A stretch of 64,000 nucleotides of DNA, taken from Atriophallophorus winterbourni. Its lineage: Eukaryota; Platyhelminthes; Trematoda; Plagiorchiida; Microphallidae. This document shows, in pieces, positions 23,862 through 36,304 of this stretch (position 1 is the stretch's first letter; every line of letters begins with the position of its first letter). The stretch spans positions 1 through 64,000 of the forward strand of contig JACCGJ010001753.1 of NCBI GenBank assembly GCA_013407085.1, in the 5' to 3' direction. The notes beneath the pieces are model-generated. The model was not told the DNA's origin. It worked only from the letters and a program-made list of their open reading frames with translations, and ran no database searches. Position numbers and translations under genes: made by a program.

Positions 23862-24713
23862 GTTTGATCACTTCCGGGAAATAACATGAACCTGGGCACC
23901 ATGACTGCCAGAATATACCATAAATTTTACATGGCTTCTTACATTAGGCTGAGTAGTTATTTGAAGTTATGCTAGTACGAAGAGGCGATGACTCGGATAT
24001 GTCAGGTGACGCCCAACAAGCATTTTGTGCAACTCAAACACTGAGCACATGTCCAGATTCTGTTCCAAGACTTGAGCACTGCTCTTGAAATGCTGCATTT
24101 CCAATTGCACTTAAGCAAAACCTCGATTCTCAAACTTGCATTTTAAATTCTATTAGCACAATAAATTACGTCTTAAGCGGTAAAAATATTACGAATTTTA
24201 ATTAAGGTTATAATCTAGGTTCACGTTCTCGCAGTTAAGACAGTACGAATAAACGTCATGCGCTCTAAAATATGTGAGGATCGTTTGAGGGGCTTAGATA
24301 ATTGTCACATTCGGTCAACCCAAATCTAATGTTTGCACTGTATACAGCTGAATGTACCTGTGAATTGAAGCATTTTATCAGTTGACTTTGATCTATTGTG
24401 TGAATGTGTCAAGTGGTCGACTGTGCCAAACTTGATAAAAGCAGCTTCAAGACTTTAAATTTGATCAACTTTCCACTTCTTCAACGAGGCACTTAATTGG
24501 CGCCTCCCCCAAAATGTTGCACACGCTTAGACATAGCGATCAAGGCATACAAGCGATAGTAGTGAACGAGGTAAAATTGTTTTAATATTTAAGAATTATT
24601 AGATGCGATATTTAACCGAAGAATCGAAAATAAGCAATTGCTTTGTAAAAAAGTTCTGATGAGACCTTGTAATGTCGTCTAAATAAAATCGACAGAAATT
24701 TCGCACTACAAAG
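23862..24713. other. Intergenic, nothing recognised
   Basis: No coding or repeat signal seen. Confidence 0.4.
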
Positions 24714-24719
24714 CAAACA

Positions 24720-24725
24720 TTTATT
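24720..24725 (-). terminator. Polyadenylation signal AATAAA
   Basis: Complement of TTTATT, about 190 bp past the stop of the 204-residue ORF. A second AATAAA lies at 24790-24785. Confidence 0.45.
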
Positions 24726-24913
24726 TCAATACATGATGTACATGATGTAATTCAGTATTTACACTATGTTTTTCGATACGTTGTTTTATTCGCTAGGACA
24801 TTGCAATCAACGACTAGTGGTAAATGTATAGTTTTTCGAAACTTCAAATAAGTTACCTCGGACAATAATTGTCTCGAATCGTCACGCGATAGATGACTTA
24901 AAACGTTCGGTGT

Positions 24914-25528
24914 TCAATTTCTCTTCCCTCGGTTAAATGTGAGAACCGTTGGATTAAGAATGACACGAATTCCATCATCTTCTTCTGACGTTAACGAGGC
25001 TCGTTGTATCGAATGACACTCATCGGTTTTAAACGACGGAGGAGAAATATGATGATTGAGTTCTTTACGGAATGAACGAACGTCTGCACCTCGTGGCGTC
25101 GATATTCGCTGGTTTTCCGGCGCCGAACTTGCTACAAAGTTCGACGTAGTGCACATTGCTGATGAACTCGATATTTGTAAGTTGCGCGCAAAAATGTACT
25201 CTGAATTGAGATATAAATTTGAAATTGCAGCTTCAATTCCGTTTACGTTATCAGGCAAAACTGTTGTTCGCCCTGGGATGTTTGTTAGTGTTGGGAGACC
25301 ATTAACGCTTGCTTGAGAGATTATTTGATTTATCTTCGTGAAATAAAGATGCCGAATAATCCGCAGAGTTTGCAACGCTTTTTCGAGTTGAACAAATGAA
25401 GCATCCTTATCGGACACCTTTAAACCTTCTGACAGGACCTTCAGTAAAATTGTGATGATGTTTCTAAGAGATTTTGCAGCACAATCAATTAAAAAATCGC
25501 GCTCCGAACAGTAGTTATCCGTCGACAT
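24914..25528 (-). CDS. Intact intronless ORF, unrecognised 204-residue protein
   Basis: Uninterrupted from ATG (25528) to the stop at 24914, and not part of any repeat seen here. Residues ~8-75 look helical and Leu/Ile-rich (SLRNIITILLKVLSEGLKV, ALQTLRIIRHLYFTKINQII), suggesting a small helical domain or coiled coil. Residues ~125-204 are Ser/Thr-rich, polar and probably disordered. There is no signal peptide or membrane segment. Two reverse-strand AATAAA signals follow the stop, at 24790-24785 and 24725-24720, supporting a transcript end. It could be a single-exon gene or a last exon. The helical N-terminus recalls small adaptor or Mediator-type subunits, but no family can be named. Confidence 0.55.
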   Translation of the reverse strand: MSTDNYCSERDFLIDCAAKSLRNIITILLKVLSEGLKVSDKDASFVQLEKALQTLRIIRHLYFTKINQIISQASVNGLPTLTNIPGRTTVLPDNVNGIEAAISNLYLNSEYIFARNLQISSSSAMCTTSNFVASSAPENQRISTPRGADVRSFRKELNHHISPPSFKTDECHSIQRASLTSEEDDGIRVILNPTVLTFNRGKRN

Positions 25529-26122
25529 ATCAGTGGACGAAGCGAATCAAAAATATTGGATAAATGCATGCGATTACGCACTAATTTCACGATCGATCAT
25601 CACAAATTAGTCAATGCCAGATAATCTCACGTGATCATATCAATAATCTGTGGTGCATTGTTGGATAACTGCAAAAGCATTGATCGTCTGGTTCGTGATT
25701 ATATGCTGTGCTTTAGAATTGTTGAGAAAAAAATTTAAATCGTTTTTTATATTTATTCATTTCAATATTTGTCAAAAGTTTGGAGGCAAAAAATTTCTAT
25801 TTCAACTTTTGATAGGCTGATGTTTTTATTTATTTATTTCATTTAACAAAGCCCTTAATAAATGTTATTTAAAGTAGGTTTTCAATGTGTCCGAACGTAG
25901 TTTGCCTATTTTATGGTAGCTAAATTTTTAATAAAATGAGAAATTGAGCATGTTATGCATTTTTATTTAACTCATTAAATGATAATGATCCTCGAGGTCT
26001 GAATACAACATGCATCAACATCGTTCGTCCGATTACTGCCTGTCACTGTGAGCGCTGCGTGATCGATTGTTTCCCCAAAATCGAACTGTTTAGTCATCCG
26101 AGAAGCTTCGAAGCATGAAAAC
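25529..26122. other. Upstream region of the reverse ORF
   Basis: AT-rich with no motif beyond generic TATA-like words. It probably holds the promoter of the 204-residue ORF, by position only. Confidence 0.35.
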
Positions 26123-26142
26123 TTCACGCGTTTATCAAAACA

Positions 26143-26184
26143 CCCCACGACCGGTTTCTTGCTGTTTGCACTCATCAGGTAGGG
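26143..26184 (-). ncRNA. Type I hammerhead ribozyme, complete core
   Basis: Reading in reverse from 26184: CCCTAC, then CTGATGA (26178-26172), a 13-nt stem-loop II with TGC/GCA pairing, GAAA (26158-26155), CCG, the cleavage triplet GTC (26151-26149), and GTGGGG. CCCTAC pairs fully with GTGGGG (five Watson-Crick pairs and one G-U) as stem I. All invariant core bases are present. Self-cleavage would fall between 26149 and 26148. Stem III would be the self-complementary ACCGGT with no loop, so activity may need a dimer. Confidence 0.8.
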
Positions 26185-26232
26185 ACAGTAAGATCAGGAT
26201 CCGCATGCGCTTGAAACAATGGAGGAATGGTA

Positions 26233-26286
26233 AACAAGGAGCGCTTGTATGCCACTGTTGGATAAGGCTGGTACGACCAACCTGTT
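26233..26286 (+). repeat. Left arm of perfect 54-bp inverted repeat
   Basis: Exact complement of 26373-26426 with an 86-bp spacer. The sequence is the mid-part of the hammerhead repeat unit (TTGGTCGTACCAGCC on the complementary strand). Confidence 0.95.
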
Positions 26287-26372
26287 TTGTGACGGAAAAG
26301 GATGCAAATGAATATTTTGTTTCATGGTTATGGGTTTAACCCCATTAAACATGTGTTTGAACACATGCATTG

Positions 26373-26426
26373 AACAGGTTGGTCGTACCAGCCTTATCCA
26401 ACAGTGGCATACAAGCGCTCCTTGTT
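26373..26426 (-). repeat. Right arm of perfect 54-bp inverted repeat
   Basis: Exact complement of 26233-26286. Other copies of this unit in the window are visibly diverged, so perfect identity of the two arms suggests they came from one template in a single event. Confidence 0.95.
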
Positions 26427-26437
26427 CACGCGTTTAT

Positions 26438-28560
26438 GATATGCATCCAAGGTCAACATCGACCCAAGCAGGCGAATAACAAAAAGAATTGTGATTATAG
26501 CATGTAAATTAAACAAACAAACAGCATGCGTACCACGCTTAATTGTTTCGTGAAAATATTTAATAAAGCAAAAAATTTAGCAGGCAGGCGATGCATATAA
26601 TAGCTATAACAAAGGCAAACATTAGGTGATTTATAGTTTATTGAAAAGTGTTTTACTTTGTTCTGTTTATCAGCTAATTGGGTTAAATTCATTATATCAC
26701 AACAGTACGGCCACAAAAATATGGTTTATTGAAAGTTGGCTGAAAGCTAAACCGGTAGAGGTCAATCAAATAGTGCGCCATGGATCATTCAAAAAATATT
26801 GTCTATATTTCGCCAGTATCCCTCTACTTATATTATTACGTAAGGCTAGAAAGCAATTTGAATTAACGGAGCCCCCAAAATGTTTGTGAAAAATTCCCAC
26901 TCGAGCCATGCTTTTCACAGATAGTTAAATCACGGAGAGCATATTTCTCGATAGACTGCAGGAGGAATCATCTGAGAAAGACGAGTAATTATTCGCTAGG
27001 CGAAAACATTGTTCGACATTTGGTATCATTTTCTGTTTAATTTACGGGGTTTCGATACAGATGGACATTGAATCATTAGCTATTAATGTCTAATTCCTTT
27101 AATTATGCGAAAGCAATCGGTTCTTTCGACCGTTTTCAACTCACGGTTCTACTAAAAACAAGCAATACTAGTTACAATAATAAACGGTACATGATCACGC
27201 ATTCCCAATCGATTCCGATACGTTAATATCATTGAGATGGTTCTTTGTTGTAACCATGTTGAAGAAGAATGTTTCAGTGAACGAATCCATCTTTCTATCT
27301 ATTCAAAAATACTTATTTGTGTTTTCCAGCAACGCTCAAATGTCTGCGTTCAGCAAATTTGCCGTTAATGAATCTGTTTGATATGCCGTACCCAGAAAAG
27401 TTTGTTAGAATCCACTCTTATTAGCTTCGAATGAATTCACCACCTTGTCAGAACATACGTTTGTCGTTAAATCACTAACAATACCAGAAATTTATGTTTA
27501 TTAATCTTCGTATCTACTCTCACCAACATCGTCATCATCGTTATAAGTGACAGCAATATTCCGGTAACAAGTACCGAATTTCTTAAACACCACAAAATCA
27601 CGACAAAATGAGAAGCCTGAAAGATAGAAAAGGGCATAACTTAAATTAGTTACGGGATCTATAGAAGATTAGGCACAAGTTTTGATTTTATTTGACAATC
27701 AATGAAACGTCCCAAGTTGAGTGACGCGCAAAATCCCGAGGAATATCGGAACCCAACTAGGATTTGTCCACAAAAGCGGTACTTTATTGAGGCAATGAAA
27801 TATAGTAAAAACACCTCGATTATTGGGGTTAACCAATTAAAATCCGGGTTAATGTCTAAACAATATCGAGTACATACCAAGTTACGTACAGGAGTCAAAA
27901 ATCAAAGCTAAGTGCAAATGTACAAACGTCCCACGCGATTGAGATTACGACAAATTTTGCGCAGTAAATCAAGGTCAAAATAACGAGAAGGGTCCATAAA
28001 GTGACAGGACAATGACAGGTCAGAAGAGCGGTTTGGAAGATGATATTGACGGACCAGAAAGAAATACACAAGCAAACTGGGGTAAGGGGAATACACCTCA
28101 ATCACAACAAGTAGTCAATCAGGTTTCGTAGTCGGTTATTGTAATATCAGCACAACAGCTTTCTTGAAACGTATACTGCTATTCAATATAAGTAGTTTCA
28201 TCGTCATTTTACTTGAAAGCATACAAGATTAAGCAAAGAATCCAAGAAAATGTTTGGTGCAAGACCGCCAGTGAACATGGCTTGGGGGAGTTATATCTTG
28301 AAGCGATATCTGTTAGCAGGACTGTGTCAACTTTAGAAAGGTAACTAATTAGCTTCTTCAAATGCCTAGACATTGTGATGGTTTAGCCACCACGAATAAC
28401 CTGTTTGAGGTTTCGCAAATGTATCCGTTTCCAAATTTATTTGTTTAGCCTCCGCAAAACGTGACTTAACTAGCGTAACTTGTAGAGGTTGATCTGCTTC
28501 CATCTGTAAACCTTACTTTCGAAGAGATCATTACGTACAACATCGGCATGCTACATAGTC
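26438..28560. other. Intergenic, nothing recognised
   Basis: AT-rich. The longer open frames at 26626-26889 and 27659-27911 have no recognisable domain or splice context. Confidence 0.45.
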
Positions 28561-28569
28561 AGAGGTTGT

Positions 28570-29462
28570 CGAATACATGCAAATGTCGGATATGAGTATT
28601 ACATGCATTGACCGACACAGTCGCTGGCCAACTGCTGTGCCCATCACCGATCTGCAGACTTAAACGGACGTGCGAGCTTCGGTTTCCTCTTGGATATCTT
28701 ATTTCGGTATACTAGAGACAATCTCGGCGGATCGTGGAGCACAATTTAAATCAGTTTAATTCCGAGACCGTACACACTGCCTCGGTGTTCATCATATTCA
28801 GATTAACGTTTACCACCCCAATATCAATGGATTAGTCGAGCGTCTCAATGGACACTTCAAAGCCTCAATTATGGCTCATGGATTATTGTTTCGATAAACT
28901 TTCCCTCATCTTCCTTGGTATACGTACGACAATTAAAGAAGATTTTAATGCTGTCCAGTTGATCTTGTATGCGGCAATTGTATTCGTCACCCCTCAGATG
29001 AATCCCTGTGATACCGCTCCTCCAATCGCTTCTGACTTTCTCACAAGGTTGCGACACCATATGCATGCACTGCAACCACATCATACACACACCACACACG
29101 TTCTATTCATGCTCACCCTGATTTATCAAAATGTTTTTTCGTGTTATTACGTGTCGATCAAATTCGCAAATCTCTCGGAACTCCATACATCAGTCCCCAT
29201 TTTGTGATACCGACACACTCAAATTTTTGTCCCGATAACGTTCTCATCGACAGGGTGAAAGTCGTCTACGTGGAACCACCAAAATGTTTTGCGGGCCTTT
29301 CCTTTTACCTCAGACACAAGAGTCACAGATGCACCCAGTTCCACCCCTCCAACACAACCCATGACTTTCAATCAGCCTAAGCCTGCTATTGCAGACGTTA
29401 CCAAAACCCGTTCCGGATTATTTGCATCATAGGTAATCAAACAAGGTGAATACGTACCTTCA
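28570..29462 (+). pseudogene. Gypsy integrase and pol C-terminus remnant
   Basis: Integrase core in shifting frames: CIDRHSRWPTAVPI near 28608, SADRGAQFKS near 28725 and NINGLVERLNGHFKAS near 28830, giving two of the three catalytic positions in recognisable context. A C-terminal part follows in another frame (VDQIRKSLGTPYISPHF from 29145 and DRVKVVYVEPPKC near 29250), equivalent to the region after integrase in the element at 7174-11935. It is clearly a different copy, with a stop at 28659 and frameshifts. An LTR may follow at about 29520-29760 but could not be paired. Confidence 0.82.
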
Positions 29463-31088
29463 TGATCCGCAACACCATCGAACGTTTCCTCTTCTCTCAA
29501 CGCTATAGGGCGTCATTCATTGTAATCCATATTTGGTGTATTGTTGACTCTACATTCTGTGTTCTCTTCTCTTGACAATACTCATGCATTTCTTTTGGCT
29601 ATTACTGTATCAAGGTCATAAAAATATACTTGGAATTTCCTTTGTTTCGTATTCTTCGTGCGCGCTGACTTTCGACCGTGCGATTATTCATCTGTGTGGA
29701 TAATACTTGAGGCAATCCTTTTCTCAGCTACCCCATATCCTTCATCCGAGTGGACGCCAATCAAATTTTCTATACGAGGAGTTTAAAGATGAAGATCTTC
29801 GTTTGCACGTGGTGAGCTGTATATATAAGCATTCTTTTCTTCTTCTTTATTTATTTCTTATTTCTTATTATTGTTCCTTTCTTATCACCACAGATGTACG
29901 TTAACAGTCGATGATACTGAAGCTTTGAATCAATTGCGGGGGCAGGTTAATTGTTTTCCTAATGTGTGGCCCAGTGTGATAGTCAGCGATTTTTACTACT
30001 GCCGAGATTACTGTTTCACTCAGTGATAGTTTCACTACTCCTTTGTTTTTGGACCCGTCAAACAAGTAATTTTTCTAGGCTTGTGCAGAACAGATGGATC
30101 ATTTGCTATTTCCACGTGTTTGACTTTGTTTATCCACCACGTAATGTTTTCTTATGGGGCGTCAATTTAACCGAGCGACAGTCATCTCGATTTGACAATA
30201 CACTCGATATATGGAAGGAGCACTTAACATTTCTACAATTTTATCCGTTTGAGGTGTTATTCCTTCTTGCTTTGTGAAAAAAATTAAAGCATGACTAAAA
30301 GAATGTTGCGATGAAGTCAAAGTTGAAATGACAGAATTCAGGCAGCGCAAATAGATAACTATCAATATTTGAATCAGATATTTCCTTTGAGGCGGCCATC
30401 ATAATTAATCAGTTAACGGTCATTGACTGATCGAAATCATTTTTCTATGAGGGTCTATGAAATTCACTTAGTTTGTCGTGCCACAATTTTAATGTAGAGT
30501 GTGTTTCTAAATGCCACTCCATTTGAATTGCACCACAAGAACAGAATAGAACAAAATTGTGATTCGTAATTTTATTTCAATCTTAAAAATATTGTTCATT
30601 GTTGTATTGGTCTCGTCACCCGTAGCAGCACACTGTGAGACGAACAACTTACGTTATTTTAATTTTGTTCTAGATCGAAGGGACTGAAAAATACGAAAAT
30701 CGGGATAAACGTTAAAAGATTGTTTGCTGCAATGGAGGAAACTTTTTAGTTCTAAACCAATACAACGATAGCGCCCACGACAAGGCGAATATTTTCAAAT
30801 TCTTCGTATTAAAATTACGGTGGTTTGCATGAAAGGAATGTTTACCAACCGTGAAAATTGGAATATATTTGGGATTCAAACGTAAATATACACAAGGTCA
30901 ACTTTTAAGCAATGACGAATAAATTCACACATAATATTTAAAATCAGCCTAATGTCCATGTCGTATTAGTGGTGGAAATATAGGTCTCCAATTATTTTCT
31001 CAATTTTAACAAAGATATCCGGCATTGCGAGCCATTACTAAACATCAAAGGAGAGAAATAGTGAAGGGGACATCATATGAGTTTTAAT
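29463..31088. other. Intergenic; possible solo LTR remnant at the start
   Basis: Positions 29520-29760 follow directly on a gypsy pol end and could be its 3' LTR, but no second copy exists here to confirm this. The rest shows no feature. Confidence 0.35.
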
Positions 31089-34000
31089 TTATTCTAATAA
31101 AACTTTGTGTTGTTGGCCTCCTTCGGTCGATGTCGACCATGGATGTACATCACAATCGCGTGAATGTTCAAGTTTTGCAGCTTTTGGAATGACTAAACAG
31201 TCCGATCCGGGAGGAACAATCTCTCCCGCAGCGCTGGCAACAAAAGTCACAACTCGGTTGTATTGCGTCGGTTGCACGCCGGCGGCGTGATCTGCGTTCA
31301 GCAGCCAAGAGCTGTAACTGCTCCTCCCCAGCTTGCAGACGACGCTTTACACAGTGCCTCCAATGTGAGCGGTCAAGAGCAAGTTCTTCCCAACTCGCCG
31401 GGTCAATGCCAAGAGCTTCCATATCTCTTTTGCAAACGTCTTTGTACCGCAATTGCGGTCTGCCCAATAGTCGACTTCCTAGTTGCAACTCAAGATAGAG
31501 TAGATATTTCGGAATACGACCATTTTCCATTCTGTAGACATGACCAAGCCAGCGCAGGCGGCGCAGTCGCAATAGAGTGAACATGATCTGTGGACCAGCT
31601 TTGGAGAGCACTTCAGTGTTAGTCACTCTGTCCATCCACGATATGTTTAAGATACGACGGATGCTTCGTAGATGGAAAGCATTCAGCTTTCGTTTGCGTC
31701 TTGCGTGGGTGGTCCAGGTTTCACTGCCGTACAGTAAAGCATTTAGTACACACGCGCTTTACACCATCATCTTTGTTTTTACAGTCAGCTTGCGGTTACC
31801 CCAAACACGAGAGTTCAAACGGGACAGAATGACAGCTGCTCTGCCAATCCGCTTATCAATCTCCGTGTCTAGCGAGAGGTTATCCGCAATGGTTGAACCA
31901 AGGTATGTCTGATGTCTGATTCAAGTTGACAGTTTCAAAAGTTATGATGGGAGGCGATACAGTCTTGGCAAGGACTTTGGTCTTGCTCATGCTGATTGTT
32001 AGACCAAATCTTTGCATGCCGACGAAAAACAGTCCATTAGGACTGAAGGTGCTCCTGGGAGTGAGCAATAAAGGCTGCATCGTCGGCAAACAGCAGGTCA
32101 CGGATTAGCACATTTCGTGCCTTGGTTTGTGCTCTCAACCGGTTTAGGTTGAAAAGCTTGCCATCATTTCGCGTGCGTAGGTAAATACCTTCTGTCCTCG
32201 TCCTGAAAGCGTGTGCTTCAGAAGCAGCGCAAAGAAATGCCGAACAGCGTGGGAGCAAGAACACACCCTTGTTTGACGCCCGGCGAATTTCAAAGGCTTC
32301 TGAGCTGAAACCGTTAAATGGACTGAGCCCTTCATGCCTGAGTGGAACGAAATAACGAGCTTTAGCAGTCTTGGGGGGCAGCCTATCAAATCAAGCATTT
32401 TGAAAAGACCCTCCCTGCTGACGTAGTCGAATGCCTTCGTTAAATCAATAAAAACAGCGTATAATGGCATACGCTGTTCCCGACACTTTTCTTGAAGTTG
32501 TCTCAAGGAGAAGATCATGTCAACGGTTGATCTTCCCTTGCGGAAAGCCACATTGAGATTCGGAGTAAATTCTATCAGCTAAAACTTGCAGCCGGATCTG
32601 TAAGACTTTAGCAAACAATTTGCCTACAACATTCAGAAGGGATTCCTCTGTAATTGTTACAGTCACCTCTATCTCCTTTATTCTTGAATAGCGTGATGAT
32701 CTTTGTGTCTCGCGTCTCTTGTGGGACACACTCCTCCTGCCAGCACTGAAGAAGCAAATGGTGAAGCGGTTGTAATAATGCTGCTCTACAGCATTTTATG
32801 AGCTCAGGTGGAATTCCGTCGTCACCAGGGGCCTTCCCATTCGCTAAGCGGCTGATTGCTCTATTGAGCTCATCAAGAGTAGGGGGAGTATCTAGATATT
32901 CAATAGTCGGCAACCGCTCGACATTTTCAAATACATGTGGTAAAACCGTACTATCCCTAGAGTAGAGAGAGGAGAAGTGTTCTACCCATCTTTCCATCTG
33001 CTGAGGTTTGTCTACAATCGGGTCCCCAGATGCAGATTTAATGGGAGCCGTTTTAAGTTTGTTTGGACCAATGGCTCTCTTGATCCCATCATACATGCCG
33101 TGAAAATTTCCACTATCCGCAGCTTTTTGGATACTAAGGCTAATTTCTGTCCAGTAGTCATTTGCACATCGCCTTGCAGTCTGTTGGACCTTATTTCTAG
33201 CTGGTCATAAAGTCGTAAGTTTTCATCTGTTGGCATACCTTTGAAACTCAAGAATTCTGACCGTTTCTCATCCAACACAGCATTCTCATTCTCAGGAGCT
33301 TTTGTTCCGAACCAGCCAAGTCGCCGTTCGAGCTTTCTTCGGACCGAAAGTGGAAGTGCGACTCTGCATTTATGTTTTTATCGATTCCCAGTTTTCTGAA
33401 GCCGATTCAAGTGGGGTTGTCTTGCTGAACTCGGCTGTGAAGGCTTTTGCAAATCGCGCAGCTAGATTAGGTTCGCACATGCGGGTGACGTCAATCCTAG
33501 GCTTACCAGACAATTTGGTGCGGTGAAATCTCGTGTCGGAAAGCTTCAGTTTTGCACAGACCAGTGAATGATCAGTGTCACAGTCTGCGCTTTGATATGA
33601 TCTGGTGAGAAGTACGCTTCCTATATTAGTGCGCCTAACAAGAATAAGATCAAGCTGGTGCCAGTGCTTAGAGCGAGGATGTTTCCAAGAGACCTTATGC
33701 TGTGGTTTTGTTTGAAAGAAAGTGTTACTAACACAGAGACTGAACTGTGTGCATAATTCTAAAAGGCGTAGTCCATTTTCATTAGTTTTACCTACACCGA
33801 ATTTCCCGAGACAGTTTGCCAAGATTCGTAATCCGCACCAACTCTAGCATTGAAATCACCCAATACCACTACACAGTTTCTTTGTGGCACGTTTTTCAGG
33901 ACTGTTGCGAGGTTGTAATAAAAAGCGTCTTTTTCAGCAGGCGTCACAGAGAGCGCCGGCGCATAAACGTTTACCAACGTAATGGTACCAGTAATGCACC

Positions 34001-35115
34001 TCAGATTTAGAGTCCAAATCCGTTCGCTCCCGCTGCTGCTCGGTTCTGTTGCTTTTAGAATGTCGTTTTGAACGGCAAACCCAACTCCATGCAGTCGAGG
34101 CTCATCAGAACCCGTTCCTTTCCAAAAAATGTGTAATCTCTTTCTGTTAGAATACCAGTGTCTGGTAATCGCGTCTCTTGTAGGGCAGCTACGTCGACAT
34201 TCAGTCTCTTGAGCTCATTGTTTATCACAGCAGATTTTCTTACGCCTCTGATATTCGAGACGTCGTCATGAAATCCAGGAAGCATGGACCGGACGTTCCA
34301 GGTTCCCAGTTTCAGAAGTGACATTTGTTTTTTAGTAGTTGGTTTCGCTGGTGCGGAAAAAACAGTCTGCTTGTCGGTTGATTCCTAACCCCCATGCAGC
34401 CAATAAGGATAGCAGACCGTGGCGGGAGGGCACCATATTGGCTGGGGGCTGCCCAGCTTGAGGCAATGAGTCCTGAAAGTCTCTTTCACCTTCGGAAGCA
34501 GCCCCAGGCGCTGAGCTCTACACCAATCGAGCCATAGCTTTTGAACGGTATCTGCTGCTTCCCGTGTTATTATCCGCAGAAGCGGAATGGAGTGTCCTCT
34601 CCATTGGTGCGCTGTGATGTACGCCAGAGCAGTTCAAAGTGGAGAACTAGCTGTTGCCCACGCAGCAAGTGCTCCCTCTCCACGGCACCACCGGAACCAA
34701 AGGAACAGCTAGGCTGATACTTTTGGACAACGATGCCGTCGCAGTAGTTGACAGGGCGAAGTTGTATAAAACTTCAGACTGCCTAACGGGACTCCGGCTC
34801 CGGATTTTTCCTCGAGGTTGACTCCTGAAGCCTTTCCCATGATTGGATGTAGCCACAAGGCAGTGGAGGTTTGAGACAGGGGTTCTCATTCCCCCAGGTG
34901 GACCGACTTCATGGACTTACGAGTTCCACCTGCCCGAAGCATGCTGGTTTTGAGGCTCCAGTCAGCCGCCTTCGCCTTTTCTCCTGTCAGTAGAAGCAGT
35001 TCCGCCGGGTCACACAGGACCACGCGTGCAGGCCAGGAGCTGGACTTGGTTGTCAGAGGCTATATAAGACGCGTGCCATTGGAGCATTTTTGGAATTTGG
35101 AGCTTATCCCCAAAA
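31089..35115 (-). mobile_element. Near full-length RTE-type non-LTR retrotransposon, decayed
   Basis: In reverse: a leader of ~790 bp (35115-34325), then one long ORF region with endonuclease, RT and a C-terminal finger, ending near 31168 and a short 3' UTR to about 31089. The leader is a real part of the family, because 16690-17035 carries a collinear copy. The 3' end is AT-rich without a clear tandem tail. Length and domain order fit RTE elements of flatworms. Confidence 0.85.
31168..34324 (-). pseudogene. RTE endonuclease-RT ORF, frameshifted
   Basis: Endonuclease: LGTWNVRSMLPG near the start (34310) and VAALQETRLPDTG, then VVVLGDFNARVGADY (about 33860) and QLDLILVRR plus DTDHSLVCAKLKL (33660-33550). 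RT: NGKAPGDDGIPPELIKC (about 32850), ITLFKNKGDRGDCNNYRG, VFIDLTKAFDYVSREGLF (about 32440) and LLFADDAAFIAH (about 32080, FADD intact). C-terminus: RRLRWLGHVYRMENGRIPK, GRPQLRYKDVCKRDM and the finger-like CQRCGRDC with RIGLFSHSKSC (31220-31170), diagnostic of this RTE group. At least five frame changes make it inactive. It starts at ATG 34324, where the endonuclease begins. Confidence 0.9.
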
Positions 35116-35169
35116 CCGCCCCGGCTTTGACAACTTTGGAACCTAATAAAACTATACATTCACGAAAAC

Positions 35170-36300
35170 TGATATAAATCAATTTTCCGCATGGAAACAA
35201 TTACCAAGTTATTCTGATAAAAGGCGAGAATCGTTAGCGAACCATTTTTGACGAAGGATGAGAGGTCGAGAGAATGTACAAGGAAAGGAAAGGCGAGCAG
35301 TATAAAATTTGGTAAAATACAAGAGGCGGTAAAGTTGAAACTCAACAGGGATTAGTCACAACGGGTAAACAGTAGGCCTTGCATGTATGTTTTTCACATA
35401 TTAATTTAAAGGCACATTTTTATTATTATTAATCAAAGTCTAAAATGGAACAAATTGCTTCGTTCCCCATGAAGTTTGATAAAAATGTTTCCACGCACGG
35501 TTTAAGGTGTTGACACAAGCAACTCTTTCTTTCGCCTGCGTAAAAACCAAACTTATTGGTGGGTTTCAGAGACATGACAAATATGCTGATCGATGCAAAA
35601 TGGTAACAGAAAATGTTTGTCGAATCGATAAAGCTAACATGTCTTGCTGTGTTGCAATTATCATTAATATTATAATGCTTCTCAAACTAATTTAAATGAG
35701 AGTTTTTTTTAATGCAATCTAATTATCGAAACGCGTCAAATTTGTAAGTAAAAGCCGCGCAGATGTGAAGTTTTATGGTAAATTAAAAGCATGCAATTCT
35801 GAGTAAGATATGGTGAATTGTAATACAAAAACCATCTGGAACGGGGCTCTATCGTTTTATTAGCGAGCACATATTTCTTTCAGTGAATACTATTGGGTCG
35901 ATGAAGATTTTGCTTGTATCATCGGAATTTCCACTACGAAAACGAATTTGTCTTGTTTCAACCAATATCGGAAAGGTGATAGATTTGGTTATTTTGAAAT
36001 TAGAAATGTTGTTGGAATGTTTAGCAATTATTTGAAAGCAACAATCCATATTTGTGTGTCAATCAATCACGCGATACTCAGGGAGGGACTATTCGTGAAT
36101 TGGTTCCTAGTCAACCGTTGACACGATCACACTCGAGCCATGTTTATTACACCCATTTCAACTCTGTTCAGTTTGATACAGATTGTGAACGGTGCAATCG
36201 GAATGTAAAAATGTTTCGATCAGATTCTCCATGTGAATCACATTTTGAGTACATCGGTTTGTCGCCTTTAAAAATGTTCTAGTAATTCATTAAGCTCGAT
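35170..36300. other. Intergenic, nothing recognised
   Basis: AT-rich spacer. Short frames at 35507-35695 and 36052-36282 have no recognised motif. Confidence 0.4.
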
Positions 36301-36304
36301 GACA

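Larger units (their letters stand above)
26136..26424. mobile_element. Hammerhead repeat copy 1, head-to-head, with 13-bp duplication
   Basis: A 289-bp insertion bounded by a perfect direct repeat TTCACGCGTTTAT (26123-26135 and 26425-26437). It consists of two oppositely oriented part-units. The left part is in reverse and ends with the ribozyme (26184-26143). The right part is in forward orientation and lacks the ribozyme half. Arms of 54 bp (26233-26286 and 26373-26426) are perfect inverted complements separated by 86 bp. The last two arm bases overlap the duplication. The long duplication suggests target-primed reverse transcription rather than cut-and-paste transposition. Confidence 0.87.

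Noticed and set aside
26233..26426. DNA transposon with 54-bp terminal inverted repeats
   Set aside because: The arms are not terminal on the left side, the duplication is 13 bp, and the sequence belongs to the hammerhead repeat family.
31577..31912. Forward-strand ORFs within 31-34.3 kb
   Set aside because: Shadows of the reverse-strand RTE coding region.
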